Shown here one piece after another: positions 15,470-24,035 of a stretch of DNA of 26,134 bases (positions are counted from its first letter, which is position 1; each line of letters opens with the position of its first letter). Made by a program: the position numbers and the translations under genes. The stretch covers positions 1 through 26,134 of the forward strand of contig CAZVUN010000030.1 of NCBI GenBank assembly GCA_964629975.1, given 5' to 3'. The DNA is from G020354085 sp964629975. Lineage in GTDB: Bacteria; Pseudomonadota; Gammaproteobacteria; Acidiferrobacterales; Sulfurifustaceae. Below the pieces are notes generated by a model. It had not been told where the DNA came from and did no database searches. It was given only the letters and a program-made list of their open reading frames with translations.

Positions 15470-18010
15470 ATGAAGAACGCAGGTTTCTATAAAAAGGACT
15501 GGTTTGTCGCCCTGCTCGTCGGCTGCCTGTTTACCGCGCTGGTCTTGTCGGATTCGAGCCTGCTGAGCCGCTTCGAAGTCCTGATCTACGATTCGGCGAT
15601 CAGGCTCACCCAGCGTGCGCCCGGGGCGGCGGACAACGTGGCCCTGATCGAGATCGACGACCCCAGCATCGAGCAGATCGGGCGCTGGCCATGGCCGCGC
15701 AGCGTGCTGGCCGAGCTGCTCGACTTCCTGGCGCGCGCCGAGGCCAAGGTGGTCGGCCTGCAGATCATCCTGACCGAACCACAGATCGACCCCGGACTTG
15801 CGCAGATTCGCAAGCTGCGCGCCCACGTTGCCAGCACGCCCTGGCCCAAGCCGGCCCTGGGCGAGGCTCAGACGCTGGAGGAGCTGCTCGCCCAGGCCGA
15901 ACGCGAACTCGATACCGACACGCGCCTGGCGCAGGCGCTGGCCAACGTGCCCAACGTGCACCTTGGCATGTTCTTCAAGGTGGGTGCCCCGCTTGGTCGG
16001 CCGGAACGCGCGCTTCCCGAGTACGTGCAACGCAACCGCCTGACCAGGATCGTCGCCCATCCAGGCGCACGCGCCAGCGTCTTGTCGACCGAAAGCGTTT
16101 ACGCCCCGCTCGAGCAATTCGGCACCAAGGCGACCGGCATCGGTCACCTGCATCTGTTCAAGGACGCGGCCGGCGGCGTGCGCAGCGAGGCGCTGGTGCT
16201 CGAACACTACGGCGAGTACTACCCGTCGCTCGCGCTGCTGCTCGCGGCGCGCAGCCTCAACCTCACGCCGCAGGACATCGAGCTCGACCTGGGTGAGGGC
16301 ATCCGTGTCGGCCGACTGTATATCAAGACCAGTCCGCGCATGGAGATGTACACCGGCTTCTATCCGGCCGTCGGGCCGGACCCGGTGTTCGCCACCTACT
16401 CACTCGCCGATGTGCGCGCGGGTCACGTCCGGCCGGATGCCTTCAAGAACAAGATCGTGCTGGTCGGACCGACCGCCAGCGGCCTCGGCGGCAAGCACGC
16501 CACCCCGGTGCGCGCCGACATGAGCGAACCGGAATTTGCCGGGCACGTCATCGCCAGCATTCTCAACCAGGATTTCTATACGCGCCCGGGCTGGGCGCCG
16601 TGGGTGGAACTCGGGCTGCTGGCCGCCGTCACGCTCTATCTCATGCTGCTGCTGCCCAACGTCGGCGGCAAGCTCGCCGCGGCAGTGACGTTGGTGCTGC
16701 TGCTCGCGTTGTTCGGCGGCGGGATGTTCCTGTTGCTGAGCGAGAAGCTGTGGCTGCAGACCGGCGCGCCGGCGCTGCTGCTGGGCACGGGTCACGTGCT
16801 GGTCACGAGCAAGCGTTTCTTCCTGACCGAGCGTCTCAAGGCCGAGGCCGAGTCCGATTCCGCCCAGACCAATCGCCAGCTCGGGCTTACCTACCAGAGC
16901 CAGGGGCAGCTCGATCTCGCCATGGACAAGTTCCGGCGCCTGCCGGTCGATGACTCCGTGCTCGACCTGATATACAGCCTGGCGCTCGACTTCGAGCGCA
17001 AGCGCCAGTTCAGCAAGGCGGCCTCCGCCTACGAATACATCGTTGCCCACAACGCCAAGTTCCGCGATGCCGCCGACCGCAAGCAACGCGCCCAGCGCAT
17101 GGAAAACGCCGTGATCCTCGGGTCACGCACCATGACCGGCGGTGGCACGCTGGTGCTTGACGGCGTCGACCAGAAGCCCACGCTCGGGCGTTACCAGATC
17201 GAAAAGGAACTCGGCAAGGGCGCCATGGGCACGGTCTACCTCGGGCGTGATCCGAAGATCAACCGGGTGGTGGCGATCAAGACCCTGTCGCTGCAGGAAT
17301 TCGACGAGGCCGACCTGCCCGGCATCAAGGAGCGCTTCTTCCGCGAGGCCGAGACCGCCGGGCGCCTCAACCATCCGAACATCGTCACGATCTACGACGC
17401 CGGCGAGGAGCACGACCTCGCCTACATCGCCATGGAGTACTTGCAGGGCAAGGATCTGACCTATTACCTGCGCCAGGGGCCATTGCCGATCGCCTGGGCG
17501 GCGCACGCCGCGGCGCGCATCGCCGATGCGCTCGATTACGCGCACCGCATGGACGTGGTGCATCGCGACATCAAGCCGGCCAACATCATGTACAACGACA
17601 CCGACAAGAGTCTCAAGGTCACCGACTTCGGAATCGCGCGCATCACCGCCGCGAGCCGCACCAAGACCGGCGTGGTGCTCGGCACGCCCTCCTACATGTC
17701 GCCGGAGCAGCTCGCCGGCAAACACGTCGACGGGCGTTCGGACCTGTTCTCGCTCGGTGCCATGCTGTACGAACTGCTCACCGGGCGCCAGCCGTTTACC
17801 GCCGATTCGCTCGCCGCCCTCATGTACCAGATCGCCAACGTGCCGCACGTCGATCCGCGCGAACTGCGCGCCGACATCCCCGAGTGCCTGGCAAAGATCG
17901 TCGACCGCCTGCTGCAGAAGACGCCCGAGGCGCGTTACCCGTCCGGGGCCGAGGCCAGCGCCGACCTGCGTCGCTGCGTGCCGCTGCCGGCGGCGGGGGC
18001 GACGGCATGA
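15470..18010 (+). CDS. Transmembrane CHASE2-domain serine/threonine protein kinase
   Basis: An 846-residue membrane receptor kinase. An N-terminal helix (11-27) precedes an extracytoplasmic CHASE2 sensor domain (about 33-370, starting SRFEVLIYDSAIRL). Three membrane helices follow (about 380-396, 402-424, 431-447), then a coiled/TPR-like linker (465-545) and a C-terminal Hanks-type kinase (575-840). The kinase is complete: Gly-loop GKGAMGTVY (582-590), ATP lysine K604, HRD at 698-700 within HRDIKPANI, DFG at 719-721, and activation loop TKTG (T731, T733) leading to SPE (744-746). The T-x-T pattern resembles the autophosphorylated loop of PknB. T560 in GGGTLVLDG just before the kinase is a possible FHA-docking site. 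It overlaps the PP2C gene as ATGA. Ligand and cellular targets are unknown. Confidence 0.9.
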   Translation: MKNAGFYKKDWFVALLVGCLFTALVLSDSSLLSRFEVLIYDSAIRLTQRAPGAADNVALIEIDDPSIEQIGRWPWPRSVLAELLDFLARAEAKVVGLQIILTEPQIDPGLAQIRKLRAHVASTPWPKPALGEAQTLEELLAQAERELDTDTRLAQALANVPNVHLGMFFKVGAPLGRPERALPEYVQRNRLTRIVAHPGARASVLSTESVYAPLEQFGTKATGIGHLHLFKDAAGGVRSEALVLEHYGEYYPSLALLLAARSLNLTPQDIELDLGEGIRVGRLYIKTSPRMEMYTGFYPAVGPDPVFATYSLADVRAGHVRPDAFKNKIVLVGPTASGLGGKHATPVRADMSEPEFAGHVIASILNQDFYTRPGWAPWVELGLLAAVTLYLMLLLPNVGGKLAAAVTLVLLLALFGGGMFLLLSEKLWLQTGAPALLLGTGHVLVTSKRFFLTERLKAEAESDSAQTNRQLGLTYQSQGQLDLAMDKFRRLPVDDSVLDLIYSLALDFERKRQFSKAASAYEYIVAHNAKFRDAADRKQRAQRMENAVILGSRTMTGGGTLVLDGVDQKPTLGRYQIEKELGKGAMGTVYLGRDPKINRVVAIKTLSLQEFDEADLPGIKERFFREAETAGRLNHPNIVTIYDAGEEHDLAYIAMEYLQGKDLTYYLRQGPLPIAWAAHAAARIADALDYAHRMDVVHRDIKPANIMYNDTDKSLKVTDFGIARITAASRTKTGVVLGTPSYMSPEQLAGKHVDGRSDLFSLGAMLYELLTGRQPFTADSLAALMYQIANVPHVDPRELRADIPECLAKIVDRLLQKTPEARYPSGAEASADLRRCVPLPAAGATA

Positions 18011-18852
18011 TCAGCGTGCACATGGCCGGCCTGACCGATCCGGGACGGGTACGGACCAATAACGAAGACGCCATCGCGACCTGGCCTGAAGGCGGGCTGG
18101 CGATACTGGCCGACGGCATGGGCGGTCACCAGGCCGGCGAGGTTGCATCGCGCATCGCGGTCGATGCCGTCAGCCGGCACTTTCTCGACGTATTCGCGCG
18201 TGCCAAGGGCGGCGCCGTTGGCACCGCGGCGATCACCGAAGCAATCCAGCTCGCCAACAGCGCGATCTTCGAAACCGCGCGCACCCGGCCCGAGTACGCG
18301 GGCATGGGCTCGACCATCGTGGTGGCGATGTTTCGCGATGGCAAGGTGTGCGTCGGCCACGTCGGCGATTCGCGCCTGTACCGCTTCCGTCGCGGCAAGC
18401 TCAAGCAGCTCACGCAGGACCACTCGGTCGTTCAGGAGCTCGTGGCGCGCGGCATGTACACCGCGGAAGAGGCGCGCCAGTCGGTCGGCAAGAATCTGGT
18501 GACCCGCGCGCTCGGGGTCGACCCGCAGGTCGAGGTCGACGTCAGTGAGCAGCCGGCCGAGGATGCCGACCTGTATCTGCTGTGCTCGGACGGCCTCAAT
18601 GACGTTGTCACCGATACCGAGATTGAGCGCGTCCTCGACCAGCACGTGCAGAATCTCGATGCCACGGTCGGTATCCTGGTGTCGATGGCCAACCAGCGCG
18701 GCGGTCCGGACAACATCTCCGTGATCCTGGCCCAGGTCAGTGTTCCGCCCTCGGATGCGGCCGGCGAGCGCCCGCAGGCCGACGAGGGTGATGAGGCCGA
18801 CGACTTTCGCATCAGTCGCCACGATGCCTTTGTCGTAGACGACAACAACTGA
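18007..18852 (+). CDS. PP2C-family serine/threonine phosphatase
   Basis: A 281-residue soluble metal-dependent phosphatase (PPM/Stp1 type) that should reverse phosphorylation by the kinase encoded just upstream. Metal ligands are visible: D21 in NNEDA, D36-G37 in LADGMGGH, D195 in CSDGLNDV and D235 in GGPDNIS; the GHVGDSRLYR strand (118-126) is also typical. After the catalytic domain (to about 245) comes an extra acidic tail of some 36 residues (PQADEGDEADDF and onwards) not needed for catalysis. The start ATG 18007 overlaps the kinase stop (ATGA), arguing for coupled, fixed-ratio synthesis; the longer frame from 17884 lies inside the kinase gene. Confidence 0.93.
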   Translation: MISVHMAGLTDPGRVRTNNEDAIATWPEGGLAILADGMGGHQAGEVASRIAVDAVSRHFLDVFARAKGGAVGTAAITEAIQLANSAIFETARTRPEYAGMGSTIVVAMFRDGKVCVGHVGDSRLYRFRRGKLKQLTQDHSVVQELVARGMYTAEEARQSVGKNLVTRALGVDPQVEVDVSEQPAEDADLYLLCSDGLNDVVTDTEIERVLDQHVQNLDATVGILVSMANQRGGPDNISVILAQVSVPPSDAAGERPQADEGDEADDFRISRHDAFVVDDNN

Positions 18853-18885
18853 GCTACTATTTGCGCAATCAGGTGGGAGCGGCAC

Positions 18886-19554
18886 ATGTCAAAGCTGATC
18901 GTCAAGTTCAACAACGATGTCATCGATCACATCGAGATCAAACAGGGCGACATGAAGGTCGGGCGCAAGCCCGGTTGTGAGGTGTTTCTCGACAACCTCG
19001 CGGTGAGCGGCGAGCACGCCAACATCTTCACGATTGGCGAGGACTCGTTCATCCAGGACCTCGGTTCGACCAACGGCACCTTCGTCAACAACAAGCGCAT
19101 CACCAAGCATCACCTGCGCAACGGTGACCAGGTCATGATCGGCAAACACACCCTGATCTACATGTCCGAGCAGGCCGCCAAGCCGAGCGAGGATTTTGCC
19201 AAGACCGTGATCATCAATCCGTCCGCGCCCCTTGCCGCGGCGGCGGAACCGCGCCCGACGCCGATCCCCGCCCCTGCCCCGCCCCCGCCGCTCGACCGCC
19301 ACGGCGCCTTGTTCATCCTGAGTGGCGCCAGCAGCGGCAAGCGCATCGAGCTCACCAAGTCGGTGACCAATCTGGGCAAGACCGGCAAGCGCGCCGGCAC
19401 CATCACGCGCGGACGCGACGGCTACACGCTGGCACCGGGCGAGGACGAGACCCCCAAGCTCAACGGCCGGCCGGTGGCCCCGGAGGGCGGGTTGCTCAAG
19501 AACGGCGACATCATCGAGGTCGCCGGCACGCGCCTGCAGTTCTATTTCAAGTAG
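18886..19554 (+). CDS. FHA-domain protein with canonical and degenerate FHA repeats
   Basis: A 222-residue soluble protein. The first FHA domain (about 3-93) keeps all phosphothreonine-binding positions: GR (R27), S41 and H44 in SGEH, and N63 in STNGTF. It is followed by a Thr-containing strand-like motif AKTVIINP (T107), a Pro/Ala-rich linker (113-136) and a second FHA-like fold (139-222) ending LKNGDIIEVAGTRLQFYF. The second repeat lacks the GR/S-x-x-H/N set (it reads NLGKTGK and PKLNGRP), so it probably does not bind phosphothreonine the usual way. The gene starts 33 bases after the phosphatase gene with AGGTGGGAG upstream. As the third member of the cassette it is the likely reader or substrate of the kinase; no output domain is present. 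Confidence 0.88.
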   Translation: MSKLIVKFNNDVIDHIEIKQGDMKVGRKPGCEVFLDNLAVSGEHANIFTIGEDSFIQDLGSTNGTFVNNKRITKHHLRNGDQVMIGKHTLIYMSEQAAKPSEDFAKTVIINPSAPLAAAAEPRPTPIPAPAPPPPLDRHGALFILSGASSGKRIELTKSVTNLGKTGKRAGTITRGRDGYTLAPGEDETPKLNGRPVAPEGGLLKNGDIIEVAGTRLQFYFK

Positions 19555-19569
19555 GCGGCGGCTCGCGTA

Positions 19570-20946
19570 TCACGCCTCGGCGGCCGCCCAGGCGAGCGCA
19601 TCGAGCGCATCCGGCAGCCGGCGCGCCGCCACGAGCTCGATATCCGGTTCGCTGCCCTTGGGCATGTTGGCGGCCGGCAGCAGGATGCGCTTGAAGCCGA
19701 GCTTGGCCGCCTCGCGGATGCGTTCCTGGCCGCGCTGCACCGGGCGCACCTCGCCGGCCAGACCGACCTCGCCGAACACCACCAGATCCTTGCCGAGCGG
19801 CCGGTTGCGCAGACTCGAAACGATCGCCGCGAGCACCGCGAGGTCGGCGGCGGTCTCGCCGACGCGTACGCCGCCGACGACGTTCACGAACACATCCTGG
19901 TCGTAGCTGGCCACGCCGGCGTGCCGGTGCAGCACCGCGAGCAGCATGGCGAGGCGGTTCTGATCGAGTCCGACGCACACGCGCCGCGGGTTGCTCAGGT
20001 GGCTCTGGTCGACGAGCGCCTGCACCTCGACCAGCATGGGGCGCGTGCCTTCCTGCGTGGCGAGCACCACGCTGCCGGCGATGCTGTCGCCCTGGCGGCT
20101 CAGGAGCATGGCGGACGGATTGCTGACCTCGCGCAGCCCGGTCTCGGTCATCGCGAACACGCCGAGCTCGTTGACCGCGCCGAAGCGGTTCTTGATGGCG
20201 CGCAGGATGCGAAACGAACTGCCGGTATCGCCTTCGAAATACAGCACCGTGTCGACCATGTGCTCGAGCACGCGCGGACCGGCGAGCGTGCCTTCCTTGG
20301 TGACGTGCCCGACCAGGAACAGGGCCGTGCCGGTGAGCTTGGCGAAGCGCACGAGCTGCGCGGCCGATTCGCGCACCTGCGCCACACTGCCCGGGGCGGA
20401 CTGCAGCAGCTCGGTGAACACGGTCTGGATGGAGTCGATCACCATGACCTGCGGCTGCTCGCGCTGGGCCGCCGCGATGATGGGTTCGATCTGGTTCTCG
20501 GTGAGCAGGCGCACCGCGCTGCCGCTGAGCCCGAGGCGCTGGGCGCGCAACGTGATCTGGTCGGCTGATTCCTCGCCGCTCACGTACAGGGCGCGCACCT
20601 GCCGCCCGAGCGCGGTCACCACCTGCGTCAGCAGGGTCGACTTGCCGATGCCCGGGTCGCCGCCGATCAGCACCACCGAGCCCGCCACCAGGCCGCCGCC
20701 CAGCACGCGGTCGAGCTCGCCGATGCCGGTTGCCAGGCGCACGATGCGCTCGGTGGCGGCGTCGCCGAGCCCCTGCACCACCGCGCCGCCCGATGGGGTG
20801 AGGCGCGCAGCGCGTCCTGCGGGCGGCGGGGCAATCACCGTCTCCGCGAGACTGTTCCAGGCACCGCAGGCCGGGCATTGACCGACCCACTTGGGCGACT
20901 GCCCGCCGCACTCATTGCAGACGAACACCGCCTTGTGCTTGGCCAT
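19570..20946 (-). CDS. radA: DNA repair protein RadA (branch-migration ATPase)
   Basis: A 458-residue RecA-like helicase that drives branch migration during recombination and transformation. The N-terminal zinc finger has C10, C13, C24 and C27. The ATPase core has Walker A GGDPGIGKST (95-104), a Walker B-like VMVIDSIQT, and the RadA-specific KNRFG motif in AIKNRFGAVNELGVF. A C-terminal Lon-protease-like domain (about 285-440) includes DVFVNVVGGVRVGETAADLAV. The ATG at 20946 is 2 bases after the alr stop and gives the zinc finger at the usual position. The gene ends the rpsF-to-radA run and faces the FHA gene with only 15 bases between stops. Confidence 0.96.
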   Translation of the reverse strand: MAKHKAVFVCNECGGQSPKWVGQCPACGAWNSLAETVIAPPPAGRAARLTPSGGAVVQGLGDAATERIVRLATGIGELDRVLGGGLVAGSVVLIGGDPGIGKSTLLTQVVTALGRQVRALYVSGEESADQITLRAQRLGLSGSAVRLLTENQIEPIIAAAQREQPQVMVIDSIQTVFTELLQSAPGSVAQVRESAAQLVRFAKLTGTALFLVGHVTKEGTLAGPRVLEHMVDTVLYFEGDTGSSFRILRAIKNRFGAVNELGVFAMTETGLREVSNPSAMLLSRQGDSIAGSVVLATQEGTRPMLVEVQALVDQSHLSNPRRVCVGLDQNRLAMLLAVLHRHAGVASYDQDVFVNVVGGVRVGETAADLAVLAAIVSSLRNRPLGKDLVVFGEVGLAGEVRPVQRGQERIREAAKLGFKRILLPAANMPKGSEPDIELVAARRLPDALDALAWAAAEA

Positions 20947-20948
20947 TG

Positions 20949-22064
20949 CTAGCCCAGACGCTGCGCCGGCTGCGCGACTGCCGCGGGCGCGGCCGCCGCG
21001 ATGCGCGGGATGCGTTCGGCCACGTGGCACAGCAGCTCGTAGGCGATGGTGCCGGCGTGCCGCGCAACGTCCTCGACCGGCAGGCCCTCGCCCCACAACA
21101 CCACCGGATCGCCGACGCGGGCGTGTGGCTGGCTGCGCAGATCGACGGTGATCATGTCCATGGAGACCCGCCCAATCAACGGCACGGGCCGACCGTTGAC
21201 CAGCACCGGCGTGCCGGGCGCGGCGTGGCGCGGATAGCCGTCGCCATAGCCGATCGCGGCCACACCCACGGGCATGTCCTGCGGGCAACGGTAATCGCCG
21301 CCGTAACCAATGGCCTCGCCCTTGGCACGCAGATGCACCGCGATCAGCGCACTCGTCAGGGTCATGGTCGGCTGCAACTCGAGCTGCTGCGCGCTGGCCG
21401 CGAGCATGGGTGTGGCGCCGTAGAGCATGATGCCCGGGCGCACCCAGTCGAGGTGGCTGTCGGGCCAGGCAATGATGCCGGCGGAGTTCGCGCAGCTCGC
21501 CGGCACGCCGAGCTCGCGCGCAAGCGGCAGGAACACCGCGAGTTGCCGGCGCGTGGCGGGATCGTCCGGGTCATCCGCGCTCGCCAGGTGCGACATCAGG
21601 CGCACTTCCCGCACCGTGCGGCAGGCGCGCAGTTGCTCGTAGACCGCGCGCGCCTGCGCCGGCGCGAAACCGATGCGGTGCATGCCACTGTCGATCTTGA
21701 GCCACACCCCGAGCGGCTTGGCGAGCGCCACCGACTCGAGCATGCGCAGCTGCTCGTCGTGGTGCACCACCGGCCACAGATCGTAGTGCGCGAGGGTCGG
21801 CAGTTCGTCGGCCTGGAAAAATCCCTCGAGCAGCACGATCGGCTGCTGGATGCCGGCCTGGCGCAGCTGGAATCCTTCTTCGACGCTCGCGACCGCGAAG
21901 GCGTCCGCCTCCTTCAGGGTCTGCGCGACCCAGGCGAGGCCGTGGCCGTAGCCGTTGGCCTTGACCACCGCCATCACGCGCGCCCCGGGGGCACGGCGCC
22001 TCACCTGCTGGAAGTTGTGGCGGAGCGCCTGCGCATGCAGAAGCGCGCGCGCGGGACGTCCCAT
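20949..22064 (-). CDS. alr: Alanine racemase
   Basis: A 371-residue PLP enzyme that interconverts L- and D-alanine, supplying D-alanine for peptidoglycan. The PLP lysine K35 is in MAVVKANGYGHG. Later motifs include LKIDSGMHRIGF, SHLASADD, NSAGII and AAIGYGDGYPR, and the catalytic tyrosine should lie in the last of these. The C-terminal beta domain contains GRVSMDMITVDL. The ATG shares its A with the dnaB stop (TGATG), so translation is coupled. Presence next to dnaB and radA is the standard gammaproteobacterial layout of the constitutive alr. Confidence 0.96.
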   Translation of the reverse strand: MGRPARALLHAQALRHNFQQVRRRAPGARVMAVVKANGYGHGLAWVAQTLKEADAFAVASVEEGFQLRQAGIQQPIVLLEGFFQADELPTLAHYDLWPVVHHDEQLRMLESVALAKPLGVWLKIDSGMHRIGFAPAQARAVYEQLRACRTVREVRLMSHLASADDPDDPATRRQLAVFLPLARELGVPASCANSAGIIAWPDSHLDWVRPGIMLYGATPMLAASAQQLELQPTMTLTSALIAVHLRAKGEAIGYGGDYRCPQDMPVGVAAIGYGDGYPRHAAPGTPVLVNGRPVPLIGRVSMDMITVDLRSQPHARVGDPVVLWGEGLPVEDVARHAGTIAYELLCHVAERIPRIAAAAPAAVAQPAQRLG

Positions 22065-23452
22065 CAGTACGCCCCGCTGTACGCCGCGGCCGTGTAGTTC
22101 TCGAAGCGCGTGTACTCGCCGAGGAAGGTGAGGCGCACCTCGCCAGTCGGGCCGTTGCGCTGCTTGCCGATGATGACGTCGGCCGTGCCCTTGTGCGGGC
22201 TTTCCTTGTTGTAGACCTCGTCGCGGTAGATGAACAGGATCACGTCCGCGTCCTGTTCGATGGCGCCCGATTCGCGCAGGTCCGACATCACCGGACGCTT
22301 GTCCTGGCGGCTCTCGACAGAGCGGTTGAGCTGCGACATCGCGATCACCGGCACGTTGAGCTCCTTGGCGAGCCCCTTGAGCGCACGCGTGATCTGCGAG
22401 ATCTCGGTGGCGCGATTCTCCTCGACCTCGGTTGACTGCATAAGCTGCAGGTAGTCGACGATCACCATGCCGAGGCCACGCTCGCGCTTGAGGCGCCGCG
22501 CGCGGGCGCGCAGCTCCATGGGCGTGAGTCCCGGCGTGTCGTCGATATAGATCGGCGCCTCGTTCAGCAGGCTCACGGCCGAGGTGAGGCGCGGCCAGTC
22601 GTCATCGTCGAGCTTGCCGGTGCGCACGCGGTGCGCGTTGATGCGCCCGAGCGAGGCCATCATGCGCATGGCGAGCTGCGAGCCCGGCATTTCCATGGAG
22701 AACACCGCGACCGGCACCTTGTGCCCGACCGCGGCGTTCTCGGCGATGTTCATGGCGAGCGAGGTCTTTCCCATCGACGGCCGGCCGGCGATGATGATGA
22801 GGTCCGCGGGCTGCAGGCCGGAGGTCATGTCGTCGAGATCGGTGAAGCCGGTCGGCACACCGGTAAGCGGCGAGGTCGAGCGATACAGCTGGTCGATGCG
22901 ATCAACCGCCTGCGACAGCAGGCGGTTGATCGGCTGGAACTCGCCGCGCCGCTGGCCCTTCTCGCCGATGTCGAAGATGCGCTTCTCGGCGTAGTCGATG
23001 AGCTCGTGCGCGCTGCGCCCGTCCGGCGCGTAGGTCGCGCTACTGATATCGGCGGCGGCCCGCAGCAGCTCGCGCAATACCGAGCGCTCGCGCACGATGC
23101 CGGCATAGGCAGTGATATTGGCGGCGCTCGGCGTGTTGTTGGCGAGCGCGCCGAGATAGGCGAGTCCGCCGACCGCTTCGAGCTCACCACTCTTCTCGAG
23201 TTGCTCGGAGACGGTCACGACGTCGGCGGGATTGCCGGACTCGAGCAGCGCCGCGATGGCGTTGAAGATCAGGCGGTGCTCGCGCCGATAGAAGTCATCG
23301 GCCGAGACACTGTCGGCGACGCGATCCCACGCGCTGTTGTCGAGCAGCAATCCGCCGAGCACGGACTGCTCGGCCTCGACCGACTGTGGCGGTACCTTGA
23401 GTGCATCGACTGCACCCTCGGCGCCGCGCCTGGCGTAGGCTCGCTCCTCCAT
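22064..23452 (-). CDS. dnaB: Replicative DNA helicase DnaB
   Basis: A 462-residue hexameric helicase that unwinds the replication fork. The N-terminal domain (about 22-125) starts PPQSVEAEQSVLGGLLLD, then comes a linker helix and the RecA-like C-terminal domain. Walker A is GRPSMGKTS (223-231), Walker B lies in GMVIVDYLQLM, and the SQLNRSVESR-KRPVMSDLRESGAIEQDAD stretch holds the DnaB arginine-finger and loop region. Length is normal and no intein is present. GGGAGG lies just before the ATG, and a good promoter stands in the 110-base gap after rplI. A DciA-type loader gene is also in the window; no dnaC is seen. Confidence 0.97.
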   Translation of the reverse strand: MEERAYARRGAEGAVDALKVPPQSVEAEQSVLGGLLLDNSAWDRVADSVSADDFYRREHRLIFNAIAALLESGNPADVVTVSEQLEKSGELEAVGGLAYLGALANNTPSAANITAYAGIVRERSVLRELLRAAADISSATYAPDGRSAHELIDYAEKRIFDIGEKGQRRGEFQPINRLLSQAVDRIDQLYRSTSPLTGVPTGFTDLDDMTSGLQPADLIIIAGRPSMGKTSLAMNIAENAAVGHKVPVAVFSMEMPGSQLAMRMMASLGRINAHRVRTGKLDDDDWPRLTSAVSLLNEAPIYIDDTPGLTPMELRARARRLKRERGLGMVIVDYLQLMQSTEVEENRATEISQITRALKGLAKELNVPVIAMSQLNRSVESRQDKRPVMSDLRESGAIEQDADVILFIYRDEVYNKESPHKGTADVIIGKQRNGPTGEVRLTFLGEYTRFENYTAAAYSGAY

Positions 23453-23508
23453 CGACCTCCCTCAACAGCGTGCGGCACCGAAACGGCCGCTCGCGCGCTA
23501 ACGGCAGG

Positions 23509-23537
23509 ATTATGCGCCGCGCCGCTGCCAGTGACAA
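23509..23537 (-). promoter_or_regulatory. Promoter of dnaB-alr-radA
   Basis: On the minus strand -35 TTGTCA (23532-23537, 5/6) and -10 CATAAT (23509-23514, 5/6) are spaced by exactly 17 bases. Transcription would start near 23502, leaving a leader of about 50 bases before dnaB. It lets the helicase group be expressed separately from the ribosomal-protein genes upstream. Confidence 0.6.
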
Positions 23538-23562
23538 CGTACCGCGCGGCGTATTGCGGGGA

Positions 23563-24012
23563 TTACTTCTCGCCCACCACCGACACGATGATCTTGGTAT
23601 CGACTTCGGGATGCAGCGTGAGCACCACGTCGTGATCGCCGACTTCCTTGAGCGGCCCGCTCGACAGATGGATCTCGCTCTTGGCGAGATCAAAGCCCGC
23701 GGCCTGCATCGCATCGGCGATGTCTTTGGCGGTGACCGAGCCGAACAGCTTGCCCTCCTCGCTCACCTTGCGCACGATCTGCAGCGTATAGCCGTTCATC
23801 CTCTCGGCACGCGCCTTGGCACGCGTCAGCGCGTCCCTGGCGGCGAGCTCGAGTTCGGCGCGGCGCGCGTCGAACTTGGCCTTGTTCTCGGCGTTGGCGA
23901 CGACCGCCTTGCCGTAGGGAATGAGATAGTTGCGCGCAAACCCGTTCTTGACCCGCACCTGGTCGCCCAGGTTGCCGAGGTTGCGCACCTTGTCGAGCAG
24001 AATCACTTCCAT
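23563..24012 (-). CDS. rplI: 50S ribosomal protein L9
   Basis: A 149-residue ribosomal protein with the diagnostic N-terminal domain MEVILLDKVRNLGNLGDQV and VKNGFARNYLIPYGKA, a long connecting helix (about 40-75) and a C-terminal RNA-binding domain ending IIVSVVGEK. Length is standard. It follows rpsR after 23 bases, with TGAGG about 9 bases before the ATG. Confidence 0.98.
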   Translation of the reverse strand: MEVILLDKVRNLGNLGDQVRVKNGFARNYLIPYGKAVVANAENKAKFDARRAELELAARDALTRAKARAERMNGYTLQIVRKVSEEGKLFGSVTAKDIADAMQAAGFDLAKSEIHLSSGPLKEVGDHDVVLTLHPEVDTKIIVSVVGEK

Positions 24013-24035
24013 TGTTGCGACCTCAGATCACGTGG

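Noticed and set aside
19552..19610. Terminator between the convergent FHA and radA genes
   Set aside because: Only 15 bases separate the stops, and the GGCGGC/GCCGCC pairing is imperfect with a long loop and no T-run.
22064..23452. Intein or insertion in dnaB, a common inteins site
   Set aside because: Length (462 residues) and continuous motifs show no insertion.
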